From Blasia pusilla (taxonomy: Eukaryota > Marchantiophyta > Marchantiopsida > Blasiales), in the NCBI GenBank assembly GCA_050084515.1, contig CM114275.1, positions 22,134,001 through 22,198,000 of the forward strand: 64,000 nucleotides of DNA, given 5' to 3'. The notes below the pieces were generated by a model. The model was not told the DNA's origin. It did no database searches and saw only the letters and a program-made list of their open reading frames with translations. Positions 1 through 11,330 of the stretch are shown piece by piece. The translations under genes were made by a program, and so were the position numbers. How positions within the stretch are numbered: position 1 is the first letter of the stretch; every line of letters starts with the position of its first letter.

Positions 1-469
1 AGAGACTCAAGACGTGAAATAAAAGATGATGAACCCTTGAAGGTCCCTCCTCTTTATATACTCACAAGGGATCCACAGGAGTATAAAATAGAACTAATCT
101 TATCTTGTGGCACATGGCTTCCTTTCAAGGCTTAGCCAATCACATTTTGACACAAGTAATTTCCTCTTATCTCTTCCAAAATATCTTCTTTAACTCACTT
201 GATATTTTCCAAATTACCCCAATTACCCTAGCCACCAACCAAGACTACTTTTGCTTTTCATTAAAGCACCAATCTCACTACTTTACTTTTATAAAGTCAT
301 CTTTTATTTATTACCTCTTTTCTTAAATTTGGGCCCACATACAAGAGGCACCATAAAGAGGTTTAAACATGAGAATTTCCTTTTCCTAAGCTAATTTACT
401 TAATACTAATAAAACTATATCTAACACTTAATGAGGAAGGAGTTTACACACTGGCTGATTTTACTATAC
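1..469. other. AT-rich stretch without recognised genes
   Basis: I see no supported gene here. The stretch is AT-rich, its only open frame (105-326) looks like chance, and it shows no homology to the other repeats of the window. It ends where similarity to the transposase zinc-finger exon begins at about 470. Confidence 0.5.
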
Positions 470-1139
470 GACAGCGTTGGAGCCCTTGAGTGTAGAAGTC
501 TAGGCTGCCCATATCTAGAGCATAATGGGCGAGTGAATACGTCGCAATTCCCCCCAAAGAATGTAGAAACTCCATATGAGAAGATCTCTACGCTAGTTGG
601 GTAAGCTTTGATATTTGCTACAAAGTGGTGAATGGATGGTTGACCATGGGTGCTCATGTTTACGACCAATTGGAGAAGGGACTCAAAACTATATTTGTCT
701 GTGAGGTAAAAGCAGAAGACGTTGGCAGTTTGAAAATGTGCTGGTTACTCTTATTGGAGGTGGTGAAGGAAAATAAAAGGCCACCTCCGGAAATTTATGG
801 ATTCATGGCGGACAATGCACAACCAGGATGGATTGCTATGAGGGAAGTGTTCTTGGGTAGAGAGGTTCAACCAGAGAGGGAAAGGTCGGATGCTTTCCAT
901 TGGCAACAATCTGTGACCCGGTACACCAAATCTTGCATCAAGGAGAATAAGAGAATAGAGCATGTCACTCTACTCCAACGCTGCAAAGACAAAAAATCTT
1001 GAAATAGGCCATGGAGGGCCAAGAAGAACTTCATGGGTGGTGGAGGAAGCATGCGATTGAGGGGAAGTACAAAGAGTTGTGCTCTTGGCTCAATTGGTGG
1101 ATTGTATGAATGAGACAATGGGGAAACTTCATACGGCAG

Positions 1140-2154
1140 GTGAGTTCAGTATTTCGTTCTTTCGAGCTCATGCTAAGAATTGTTTGAAAAGTTGCAGCTC
1201 AAGTTGAGAAGCGTGGGAACTTTAGGGATTTCAAACCACAAAAACCAAGCAACCCGTCGGTTCCAACTGGTTGCATGAGTGTGCAACCCATCGGAAACCA
1301 ACAGGTTGCATCAAGAATGTTTGTGCAACTCGTCAGAACTCAACTGGTTGCATGTGTCAGACTCGTTGGAGCCCGATAGGATGCATGAGGAATGTTTGTG
1401 CAACCCGTCGAAACCCGACTGGTTGCATGAGTGTGCAACCCGTCAGATCCCGATGGGATGCAAGTTACATGTATACAAGGCCTGCAAATAGCTCGACCCT
1501 GATGGGTTGCAAGCCGTAAGGCTGCTAGTTAACTCAATCCGCAACTCGTCCCATTCCAACAAGTTGCGTCTATCTACAACTTGTCGGATTCCGACTAGTT
1601 GCGTCTGTCTCTGACTCCTCGCATTCAGACAGGTTGCGGCTGTCTCCAACTCCTGGCATCCACACACACTGCATTAGTGCAAGTTAATTGGAACCTGTCC
1701 AATTCCGACAAGTTGCAAAGCTTGGTGTATGGACACTTCTTGCAAGCCAACGGAATCCGATAGGTTGCATAAGGATTTTTGAGACCGGACCGGCCTACTA
1801 CTCACAACCCGTCAGATTTTGACGGGTTGCAGTAGCAGGTTCCTGGGACATTCCAGGGATGCCTCCGACTTGCAACCCATTTCAAGTCGGAGGCTGGAGA
1901 ATCCATGTGCAACCCTTCAGATTCCGATGAATTGCACTTAGATCTTCCAGCCCGGATTGGCCAAAGTTACTTGCAACCCGTCTGAATCCGACGGGTTGTA
2001 CTAGGTGGTTCTTGGGTGTTGCAACACATTGCAAACCGACAAGTTGCACAGTCTTTCATGGGATGCCTCTGACTTGCAGCCCGTCTAGTTCCGACAAGTT
2101 GCTTTTTTCTTCGCTTATAGAGCTATTTTCATTCCCTTCTCACATTGTTGTCGT
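1140..2154 (+). repeat. Palindrome-rich intron of the outer transposase
   Basis: The stretch between the splice donor at 1140 and the exon at about 2155 carries around fifteen degraded copies of the CAACCCGTCGGA / TCCGACGGGTTG hairpin motif from about 1250 to 2100. It occupies the same intron position as the cluster at 4465-4937 in copy A and at 28722-29159 in copy B, but is longer and more diverged. Short open frames here (for example 1271-1519) merely translate the repeat. Confidence 0.75.
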
Positions 2155-2529
2155 TGGAGGGATTGAACATTCATGAAAATGCCCTCTGCCCCAACACAAG
2201 TGGAGTAGAGAGTTCATTCCTCTTGGAAGTTGTCACAAGCATGCCCAAGAATTTCACTTGTGGAGGTACGCCAACAAGACCAGGCAAGAGCAATGCTAAA
2301 GTCTGCAGCATCCTTTATCTTCCTCAAAAAAGGCATAACTAAAGGAAAGGGACCTTCGATTTACGAGCTCTATGTCACCACGGATGTGAGATCTGGTGAT
2401 GAGAAACTCTATGTGGAAGCCTTCAATTGGTGTGTAGCAGGAACTCCCCTCGAGCAAGATGTCCACATTGGTGGGGATATTCGTGGGCATTTTTCAAGAT
2501 GTCCCATACAGATGGTGGTAGAGCAGTCC

Positions 2530-2538
2530 AAGCGAGAC
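2530..2538. repeat. Left 9-bp target-site duplication of the 36.8 kb insertion
   Basis: The sequence AAGCGAGAC at 2530-2538 matches GAGCGAGAC at 39386-39394 in 8 of 9 positions. In the uninterrupted copies A and B the exon reads through GAGCGAGACTCGTGG once. A 9-bp duplication fits Mutator-like elements, whose target duplications are usually 8-11 bp. The right copy is at 39386-39394. Confidence 0.75.
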
Positions 2539-2962
2539 GAGGTGCGGTAAGAGGAGAGGAAGAGAGGAAGAGAAGAGAGAGGAGAGAGGAAGAGAGGAGA
2601 GAGGAGAGAGGAAACTACCTTCAACCGAAATAGATACTTTTTTTTAAGAGAGTTTCCGTTGGGTTGAAGAGAGGAAAATTTTTGTTTGAATTTTTTTGCA
2701 CTTTTTTGTTCATATATTAAGCAGTCCCACATTTTTTTTTTCCTCTTCCATATTTTGGCAACCCCTCTGAGTCCGACGAGTTGCAAATTGCACAAAATTT
2801 AGAAAACTGAAAAATCAGTGGAATCATAAGTGTGGAACCAATCACTTTTTCCATCCAAGGTTTGGAAAAAGTCTATCATTTGCCCAACGCTGAATAGAGT
2901 TCAAGCTCAAAGTGAAGGTTGAGGAAAAATAAAAGTACAATCTAAAACCTCATTTTGCATCC
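2539..2962. repeat. Transposon terminus and subterminal region (copy A)
   Basis: The outermost bases GAGGNGCGGTAAGAGG are shared by three termini: 2539 (N=T), 26817 (N=A) and, inverted, 40965 (N=C). A purine tract of AGAGGA units follows (2552-2625), then an AT-rich stretch, one isolated palindrome (2757-2787) and the transposase 3' untranslated region. Identity stops at the first G in all three, which places the element end. Confidence 0.7.
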
Positions 2963-5900
2963 TCAAAGTGGTTTGTTTAAAATACTTCGAACTTCTTTGA
3001 GGGAAAAAATTGGTTGGTGGATTCCTACTGCTACCTCCGACTCTCTTAAAACTACCAGTAACACATAGTACATGTGCTTACAAGGGAAATACCTTTTGCC
3101 ACTTGTCTCTCTTTGGACAAAGTCATCACATGAACATGTGGGAAAGCAACAGATGTGCACCACATACACCCCTGTGACACTTGAATTTACAGTGTTGTTC
3201 CTGACCCAATACATCCTTCCTATTCCATTGCCACTCAAGACATCTTTCGTGGCGATGATCTCCATTTTTGCCTCCCAAGCTGATGCAATTCGCTTTGCTC
3301 TCTCCACCGTTGGCCTGCACATTCTGTTTCTCTTCACCCCATTTCTAGACTCAAACAGAAATAATGGATTGAGATCATCCACCTTCTCCGGGTACATGTT
3401 GACATCAATCTTGGGTTGAATACGAAATGCAAAGGTCTCTGTAATGCAAACATGCTCCGAACTTCCCCCGTCTACGAGTCTGAAATCGGCACTTGTAAGA
3501 TTGTCCACTTCGTCTTGAGTGCTGTATGTACCTGCGGCGATGGGCCAAATCGTGGGGGTATTCCCGGGAGCTCCAATGGCAGCCGGATAAGACTTCCGGA
3601 AAGTGCAAGATTCATTTGGGCAGAAGAAGTACTTCAATTGATCCCCGGTCCTCGTGAAACGATCAAAGGTTTTGAGTCCCCAAAACCCAGGTAGTGGTCG
3701 TCCAGTCCTTGTACAGTTCTTATTTAGGAAAGTGCCGCATGCTCTCCTAATGCCATCACATCCTGCCCTGCAGGTGGGTCCACGTCTTGGGTTGCTCCGA
3801 GATATATGCCACCGTTTTAGGTTGCAATCCACCTCCATTACCGGAATCCCATATTGTTGAACCACCCAGTGACAGGATGTTGCGAACTTCCAGCAACGGA
3901 GGGCTTTTGAAATAAAACATTCACTGATTTTGGAGAAGTAACTCCATCACGGATTTGGGACGGGTCCGAGGTCCCCGAATACCGAGGCGGTGTAATTTCC
4001 TCATCCAAATCAATCACCGGATTCGTTCCTCGATGCTGCCTCTTCACCTGCTTGAAGTCAAGATACTTATCTGGTCTCCACGAGTCTCGCTCGGACTGCT
4101 CTACCACCATCTGTATGGGAAGTCTTGAAACCCGCCCACGAATATTCCCACCAATATGTACGTCTTGCTTGAGTGGAGTTCCAGCTACGCACCGGTTGAA
4201 GGCTTCCACATACATTTTTTCATCACCAGATCTCACAGCCGCCCTGACATAGAGCTCGTAGATCAACGGCCCCTTTCCTTTTGTTATGCCTTTCGTGAGG
4301 AAGATATGGGATGCTGCAGACTGTAGCATTGCTCTTGCTTGGTCTTGTTGGCATGCCTCCACAAGTGAAATTCGTTGGCATGCTTGTGACGACCTCCAGG
4401 AGGAATGAACACTTTCTGCTCCACTTGTGTTGGGGTAGAGGGCATTTTTATGAACGTTCAATCCCTGCAACGATGGCGATGTTAGAAGGGAAGGAAAATA
4501 ACTCAGGAGTCAAAGAAATAAGCGACCTGTTGGAACCAGACGGGTTGCAGGCCCGAGGCATCCCATGAACGACTCTGCGACCTGTCGGGTCCCGACGTGT
4601 TGTAAGCTTAAACCCACCTATTGCAACCCGTCGGAACCCGATGGGTTGCAAGGCCAAGGCATCCCATGAACGACTCTGTGACCCGTCGGGTCCCGACGGG
4701 TTGCACACTCGGGTTGCACCAAAAATCTGGATGCAACCCGTCCGTTTCCGTCGGGTTGCACCCTCGGGCAACCCGTCGGTTTCCGTCGGGTTGCACACTC
4801 GGGCAACCGGTCACATCTGACAGCTTGCTTGGTTTCTTGGGTTTGAAATCCATATAGTTCCCACGCTTCTCACCCTGAGCTACAACTTTACAAACAATTC
4901 TCTGCGTGAGCTTGACAAGACAAAATAGTGAACTCACGTGCCGCATGAAGTTTCCCCATTGTCTCATACGTACAGTCCACCAACTCAACCAAGAGCACAA
5001 CTCTTTGTACTTCCCCTCAATCGCATGCTTCCTCCATCACCCATGAAGTTCTTCCTGGCATTCCATGGCCTGCTTCAAGGTTTTGCTGTCCTTGCAGCGT
5101 TGGAGTAGAGTGACATGCTCTGTCCTCTTATTCTCCTTGATGCAAGATTTGGTGTACCGGGTCACAGACTGTTGCCAATGGAAAGCATCCAACCTTTCCC
5201 TCTCCGGGTGAACCTCTCCACCCCTGAACACTTCCCGGATAGCAATCCACCCAGGTTGTGCATTGTCTGCCATGAACCCATAAATTTTCGGAGGTGGCCT
5301 TTTGTTTTCCTTCACCACCTCCAATAAGAGTAACCAGCACATCTTCAAACTGCCAACGTCTTCTGCCTTTACTTCACAAACAAATATAGTTTTGAGTCCC
5401 TTCTCCACATGGTCATTAACGTGAGCACCCATTGTCAACCATCCGTTCAGCACTCTATAGCAAATATCAAAGCTTACCCAACTCCCGTAAAGATCTTCCC
5501 CTTCCCTCATTCGATCTATAAGATCGAGGCCACTCGACGGACCTGTCGTTGACATTTTGAAGACATAGGCCCTGGATCCCTCGCCTCCTTGGCCCATGAA
5601 CTGCCATCTCTGAATGAATGGAAATTTGGAGTTGGCCTTGATTCTGGCGATGGCATCCATTTCGGCCGTCTTTCCATCCAGAACTCGTATTTGACGCAGC
5701 AAATTTCGGAAGCATTCAAGATCAGCGAGAAATGCGAGATTTTCCCAGAGTTGTTTCTGCTCAGCCACCGTGATCTCCCCCTGCCCAGGATTCCAAGCAA
5801 TTGTTCACAAATTTGTGATGCCGTTGTGAGCTTGATCACTCCGGGCTTTGAACCCGGAGAGTTTCTGTAGACCTCTGCTACTTTCTTCGCCACATCCTCC

Positions 5901-6951
5901 TTGATGTGTCTTTGAATTGCATCGGTCACAGGATGAGTGTGGGAGCCAACATGAACTGTCAGCCTTGTATACTCTGACGTGGAGCCCAAGTCGTGGACAA
6001 TGAAAAATATGAATGCAGGACACGCTCCAACGCAGAAGGGCGATGCCTGACAATGAGGACATCCATGGCCTCCGGGCGGTATGGTGGCACCGACCTCGTA
6101 TGGAGTTTCTGCATTCTTGGGAGGGAATTGCGACGTATTGACTTGCCCGTTGTGCTCTAGATACGGGCATGCTGGACTTCTACACTCCAAGGCTCCCACG
6201 CATTGGCGGCGGAAGACAATCCAAGGTCCATCTGGAATGGAAGCACTAGTCCGTTGAAGCCTGCACCATCGATGACAATCAGACTTTCGGTCCATACCCT
6301 TCACGCGTCCTCCATCCTTCTTTTGAGCAAGAGCAGCAAGTGGAGGCAACTCAAAAATGCAATTACCATCGTACGTGGGTGGCAGCTCGTCGACAAGAAT
6401 GTGCTTGAACATTTTCAAGGCCAGAGACGAAAGCAAACTATTGCCTGATACTCGCAAGAGAACAGTAGGCGGACAGAGGGGCCCGATTGGTGTCCGAGCA
6501 GATCCACCGAGGTTGATAACATCCGGAATCTCTTCGGGAAGAACAACATTATTCTGAGCGCGGTTGGAGTCGAAGCCGGATCTGCAGAGCTTGGAGTTGC
6601 AAACGTAGAGCTCGGAGCACTAGGAAATTCTAGACCGTCTACTTGGGAAAAAGAGGAATTCAGGGGCAGGCCGTAAACTCTGTATTGACCATTTGCTAGA
6701 GGTAGGAGATTCCATACTTTACGGTCTGAGGTCACTGGCTGGACCGTCTCACCTATTATGTCTTCCGTACCGTCCACCCTAATATCTTTGGATACAAAGA
6801 TGGTTCCAATTTGGAGAAGAAATCGAACAGACAGAAAATTTTCATCCACTGCTATGAAAGACTCACGAGCTTGGGGTCGAATGATTTCTGATTGAGGAAG
6901 GGCCGCCAGATGAGTGCCACAAGTGAGCTTAACATAATTATCCATTCCCAA
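2963..6951 (-). pseudogene. SWIM zinc-finger transposase, copy A
   Basis: This minus-strand gene would encode roughly 1,150 residues. In protein order it has: an N-terminal part starting MDNYVKLTCG at 6951; a Cys/His cluster (6050-6230: CRSPACPYLE, CPHCQ, then GSHTHPV) resembling the C-C-H-H layout of GCM1/WRKY/FLYWCH fingers; a catalytic-like region (5037-5768) with SFDIC, GFMADNAQPGW and AFHWQQSV, matching the D, D and C/W-x-x-H pattern of MULE or Zisupton (KDZ) transposases; an intron (4465-4937); and a C-terminal part (2963-4463) ending in a SWIM finger, CSC then 18 residues then CKH. One-base indels near 6500, 5780 and 3850 break the frame. Family assignment between MULE and KDZ is open. 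A FAR1-like host gene is unlikely because there are three copies with shared termini. Confidence 0.78.
4465..4937 (-). repeat. Palindrome-rich intron of transposase copy A
   Basis: This is the intron between donor GCGGCAC/GTGAGT (4938/4937) and acceptor TTGCAG/GGATTG (4465/4464), at the same place as in copies B and the outer element. It holds about eight CAACCCGTCGGNNNCCGACGGGTTG hairpins (4525-4815), several in the variant with GTTTCC at the centre. The flanking exons contain none. Confidence 0.75.
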
Positions 6952-8138
6952 AAAATTTGTACGGGAGGAGGGTGAGAATGAGAAAGAGAATGAGAATTTT
7001 TAATTTATAGTGAATAGGAAAACAGATACTCCTGACATATTTTTACTGACAAGATAAATTCAGTGGGTGACATTGTCTGACACAATGGATCCAATTCTCT
7101 AACACATTCAATTCTGTTGCTATGTGTTACCGGATTTGGGAAGCAGAGGGTTGCGAATCACACTTGGAACCCGTCGGAGTCTTGGTAACTCAAAAATTAC
7201 CAGAAGCTAACCAAAGCCTGTAACCCGTCGGCTTCGGACGGGTTGCACGCTTTTGCCAAACATTGTCGAAGCGAGCAACCCGTCGCTCTCCGACGAGTTG
7301 CTCAAATACCGCTCCTTCTTGCCCAAAGATGCCAGAGGCGTGCAAACCGTCTGTTCCCGACGAGTTCCGCGGGTGCCTCACCTATTTGTCCAAAGACGGC
7401 GAGGCGTGCAACCCGTCAGCCTCCAACGGGTTGCGCAAGGGCCTCGCCTTGTGGTGCTTACATGAAGTGTGCAGCCAGTTCGGACTTCGACGACTTGTAC
7501 GGGAAGCCCGCATTCTTAACCCTTGACGAGAGAAGCGTGCAACCCAATGGTCTCCGACGGATTGCTTGGGTACGTCCCGTTCCCGTCCCAAACACGGCGG
7601 AGGCGCGCAACATGTCGGTCTCCGACGAGTTGTGCGGGTACCTCGCGTTCTTTTCCGAAGACGATGGAGGCGCTCAACCCGTCGGTCTCCGACGGGTTGC
7701 TCGCGCACGTGGCAATGTACCCAGGATGGCGGAGGCGCGCAACCTGTCGGACTCCGACGGGTTGCCATTTTTCACCTCCGAACTTCCATAACCTCCGGCA
7801 TGTCGCCGTCGAACGGACGACGGGACCCAACGATCAGCCCAACGGCTAGAAAAGTATAAATAGGGCAGAAATCGCTCATCTCGCGATCTCCATTCCTCAC
7901 TCTCCCGCGCAGCAGCTGATCAGATACGAAGGGGCGTTTCACACGGCGACACATCGCGAGTCGATAGGAGGGAACGAGAGCGAGACGGTTTGACCGAACG
8001 AGAGCGAGACGGTTCGACTGAACGATCGCGAGACGATTCGAGCTACCCATCAAGGCGATTCGAGCTACCCATCTTGACATCAGCAAGGCGACTAATCAAG
8101 GGATTCATCGTGGACATAGGTGGAGGCATTTCCGAAAA
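6952..8138. promoter_or_regulatory. Divergent intergenic region with palindrome cluster (copy A)
   Basis: This 1.2 kb region separates the divergent start codons of the transposase (6951, minus) and the ParB/methyltransferase-like gene (8139, plus). From 7160 to 7775 it carries about a dozen hairpins of the CAACCCGTCGG / CCGACGGGTTG type, spaced 30-70 bp apart, then the core promoter of the plus gene at 7855 and a leader of about 275 bp. Copy B keeps the same order at 31175-32355. Sitting between both genes, the hairpins are well placed to bind an element-encoded protein, but that is inference. Confidence 0.65.
7855..7862 (+). promoter_or_regulatory. TATA box of the ParB/methyltransferase-like gene, copy A
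   Basis: TATAAATA sits in the conserved context ACGGCTAGAAAAG-TATAAATA-GGGC, identical in copy B at 32065-32072. It lies 277 bp upstream of the start codon at 8139 and just after the last hairpin. It is the only good TATA motif between the two divergent genes in plus orientation. Confidence 0.6.
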
Positions 8139-11100
8139 ATGACGAGGAAAAAATCACAAGCCAACAAGTCTGGGAGCTTCACTCCGAAGTCCATTAAGAC
8201 TCCTGTGTCAACATCTCCTGGGCCTCGTTCGGCGAATGAAATTAGGCACCGGGAAATCGAGGAGCGGGAAAGGGAAGCGGAGATGCACAACCAGGTGCTT
8301 CTTGCGAGACGTGTTCAAGAGGCGCTCGATAAACAGAACGCAGAGGCTGAGACGTCGCAGGCTTTGAAGAAAAGGATCGCCAACGAAAAGAGAGAAAAGA
8401 AGCGTCTGGACGCGTCGGTGAGGAGAGCAGAATTGGCTAAAGCGAGGAGGGAAAAAGCGATAGCCATTGACGATAGCCTTGTCCGTCCAACCGAAAGTGT
8501 TGAGATGCGGGAAATGTCCCCCATGAAGTCCGGGGACACAATCAACATAGTGGAAACGCCAGAAGTTCAAATCGATGACGACGAGGTCATGAGGACCGCC
8601 AGCGTGGAGATGGTGGACATGGCCGAAGAAGCCGGAGAGCAGTCATTCTCGTCTCCAAGCCTGGCAGAGGACATCGACCTCTATTGGATCAACGAGTTCC
8701 CAGTCGATTTGCTAGCTTCTGTCTCAGACAAGTAGGCTGGTCAAGAAACCGACCCCATTTTCGAGCGGGTAAGAGAGGATCTGGGTTTCTTGAATTATGT
8801 GAATTGCAATTCATTGGGAATTTAGTGTAGCTTATTGATCTTGTCCCGTTTCTGACAGGTGGTAAAGCAGATGGCACTCATGGAGGGCCACAACGCCCTG
8901 AGGATTCCACTCTGCCGATTGCGGACAATGAAATATGTCCGCGAAATTCAGTTCGACGAGGACATCGCGAAGCTTAAACAATCGGCGGCGACAACATCCT
9001 ACGTCGACAGCTTTCCTCCCTTCTATGTTCAGCCTTACGACGAGCATGGAACCCAAGCTCTGGTTACGGAGGAGGACTTGGAAAAGCTCGACACATTCTG
9101 GAGGATGCGAGACCAGGATTTCACAAGGCAAGTAGAGGGCACGGAATTCAGCTGGATCAGGAATCTGCATTTCTTCATGTGGGATGGAAATCACATGTTC
9201 ATGGTGTGGACCAAGTTTGCGGAGGAGCGGCCCAACTCATTGGAGGCACATTTTTGCGTGAAGGCAGTGGTCCTTCACCCATTCCCTCATCACATGTCGA
9301 CGGTGGAGATGGCAATGCATGCCATGAACACGTGAGTATCTTTAACACTTACGCAACTCGTCGAGACGGTTGTTGGGATGCTTTAACACTTACGCAACTC
9401 GTCGGACTCCGACGAGTTGCTCGATTGATGAATGGGATAGGTTTTTTTTTGCCGAAAGCAACTGGTCGGACTCTGACGGGTTGCACGACTCGACACTTTT
9501 TCGGATGTTTTTTTAAGAATGCAACTCATCGGACTCCGACGAGTTGTTCGATTGACCACAGATTTAATTAGTTTTTGGCCCAAAGCAAACCGTCGAAGTC
9601 AGACGGGTTGCTCGACTTGCCGCCTTTTCAGGATGTTTTTTGAAGAATGCAACTCGTCGGACTCCGACGAGTTGTTCGACTGACCGCACGTTTAGTATGT
9701 TTTTTGCCCAAAGCAACCCGTCGGAGTCCGACGGGTTGCTTGACTCGAAACTATTTTTGGCCGAAATCAACTCGTCGGAGTCCGACGGGTTGCATTCGGA
9801 AGTTGGTTCCCCAAATTTTGCGTCAAATTGCAAGTTTCCATTCAATTGCGCAACCTGTCGGACTCCGACGGGTTGCTATGTTCACGTTAGTATGTTCAGT
9901 TGCACAACCCGTCGGAGCCCGACGGGTTGAAACTAGGCATTAGCAAATCTGAATGCAATCCGTCAGACTCGGACGGGTTGCATCATTTAGCTCGTTCCTA
10001 GAATCCGACCTTCAGCTGTGATGACCCGTCGGAGTCCGACGGGTTGCTGGAACCCATGTAATTTCCTGACGGGTTGAGTTTGGATGTGCAGGATTGTATC
10101 GGAGGGGAATGTCACCCACCACTGGATCCAGGACTGCGATCGGGTGAGGAAGGTGCTTATGACGCACCCGGGAGAGTACAGGGGGTTCTTGGGTGATGCC
10201 CTTGTCAATCAGATGCTTGCAAAGGGTGCTGAGATAAAAAAGAAAACTTGGGCAAATAAGTTTATTTCCCAAGATGCAGCCGTAACCATCCTTTGCTGGT
10301 TGAAGATACAGGCCGCGAAGAAAAGCGCTGCACTGGAGCTGGAGCGGAGGGAGAAGGTATCTACGTCTGAGCGCGCGAAATTCATCCAAGCTGCAGTATC
10401 TGCAGCAACGAAATACACGGCGAGCAAGATGCAGCGATACATCAGCATTCTCAACCCCGAACTTGGTCCGGAGTTCTACAAGGAGCTGAAGGCGATTATC
10501 AAACGCCAGCGGAAAAGGGATGAACATCCGCATGGTCGGATTGGGGAGAAAGTGTCCCTAGATTGCGTGCATCGGTTTGCATTGTCCGGCATAAGCGAGT
10601 TTAGGAGGATCCGACTCATGAAAATCAGTCTCGAGGGCACAGAGGCCCAGAAGAGGGCGGCAAACCATCCTCCGGGTGTGTCCGATCCAGTGATCTCCCA
10701 CTGGCTACGCGAATGGTCGTTCTGGGACGCGTTGCGGGTTATCGGGAAGTCCGTGCTGGACGGTCTGCAAGCGGAGCTCAGAAGATTAGAGCCCATCCCG
10801 GATGAAGAAAACCTTGAAAGTTGTGGAGATTTCGAGGTTTGGCTTTACGACATCCGGGACAAGCCAACCAAAAACCCAGGATTCAAGACAATGTTCAAGG
10901 TTTGCGTCCTCCCTCAGGCAGAGCTTGACGAAGAAGTAGAGGGGGACAAACGGGATCAAGCGAAGAAGAAGCGAGATCTACAAGAGCAGACGGCCGATTT
11001 TTTTCGACTAAAAGCTGCCCAACGGATGGTCTTCAGGTACCTCGTCCAGTATAAGAATGCAGGTACGTGGGGAAAATTACCGGCAGCCTTGAAATTGTGG

Positions 11101-11330
11101 GCTTCGCCGCCGGATGCAGAGACATTCTCCATGTACGACATGGAGATGGGGCAGCACATGTGCGATTGGGAGGTGGAGAATTGCCCCATTTGGCTCGACT
11201 TCAACAACCCTGAAGACATCACCGATAAGGATTTACGAGTGCTTCATGATATAGTGCCCTCAGGACAAGACGACATCCCCAATTTCGTGCAGCTTGAAGA
11301 CTTCTTCGGAGGAGATGCAGAGAAGCAGGC
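8139..11330 (+). pseudogene. ParB/methyltransferase-like gene, copy A (3'-truncated)
   Basis: Exons are 8139-8768, 8859-9331 and 10092-11330, with GT-AG borders that keep frame (...FER/VVKQ..., then a split Thr codon before IVSEGNV). Exon 1 (210 residues) is charged and coiled-coil-like (EEREREAEM, KREKKRLDA). Exon 2 resembles a ParB/sulfiredoxin N-terminal domain: IPLCRLRTMKYVREIQFDED, then PPFYV, then MWDGNHMF (9180-9200), where ParB proteins have DGNHR. Exon 3 is an alpha-helical region with no family I recognise. Lesions are a stop at 8733 (copy B has Leu) and loss of everything after 11330 by Ty3 insertion. The methyltransferase-like part is known only from copy B. Start is the first ATG after the conserved leader. 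Confidence 0.72.
9332..10091 (+). repeat. Palindrome-rich intron 2 of the ParB/methyltransferase-like gene, copy A
   Basis: Donor ACAC/GTGAGT at 9332 and acceptor GTGCAG/GATTG at 10091 bracket an intron with about twelve hairpins between 9355 and 10050. Most have the centre GGACTCC or GGAGTCC, so they contain GANTC. Arms alternate between CAACTCG...CGAGTTG and CAACCCG...CGGGTTG, and spacing is 50-80 bp. In copy B the acceptor reads GTGCGT and is broken. Confidence 0.8.

Larger units (their letters stand above)
470..2538 (+). pseudogene. SWIM-type DNA transposase, left half of the outer split copy
   Basis: This is the 5' part of an RNase-H-fold transposase of the same family as the minus-strand copies at 2963-6951 and 27220-31174. 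A zinc-finger stretch (476-570, GALECRS then SQFPPKN) is fused by an internal deletion to the catalytic region (573-1003), which keeps MADNAQPGW and AFHWQQSV. A splice donor GGCAG/GTGAGT lies at 1139/1140 and the next exon starts near 2155 (GLNIHENALCPNTSG). The frame runs to VVEQSKRD and stops abruptly at 2538. The same frame resumes at 39386 as ERDSWIPDKYLDF, so the two pieces are one gene split by a 36.8 kb insertion. The N-terminus is missing and a stop follows CKDKKS at about 1000. The gene is dead. Confidence 0.8.
2539..11330. mobile_element. DNA transposon copy A (truncated on the right)
   Basis: Two divergent genes are present: a minus-strand transposase (2963-6951) and a plus-strand ParB/methyltransferase-like gene (from 8139). 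The left terminus reads GAGGTGCGGTAAGAGGAGAG and is followed by about 400 bp of subterminal DNA shared with copy B (26817-27219) and, inverted, with the outer copy (40522-40965). The right portion is absent: exon 3 of the plus-strand gene stops at 11330, where Ty3 element 1 begins. Copy B shows what is missing, namely the methyltransferase region and the other terminus. Confidence 0.8.

Noticed and set aside
3072-3419. Plus-strand open frames across the transposase copies (also 27329-27676, 5115-5327)
   Set aside because: They are antisense shadows of the minus-strand transposase, whose frame carries the conserved Cys/His motifs.
2963-6951. FAR1/FHY3-type host transcription factor
   Set aside because: SWIM finger and transposase core would fit, but the gene occurs three times with shared termini, target duplication and decay, so it is a mobile-element transposase.
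7243-7791. Long open frames rich in QPVGLRRVA, NPSESDGL and TRRSPTGC on both strands
   Set aside because: They are translations of the palindromic hairpin in all frames (also at 1271-1519, 4448-5000, 9179-9943, 31417-32069, 33488-34076). The hairpin length and lack of stops create them. No start context or conservation supports a protein.
9340-10055. CRISPR-like array
   Set aside because: Repeats are short palindromes with irregular spacing and variable centres, lie in eukaryotic introns, and have no cas genes nearby.
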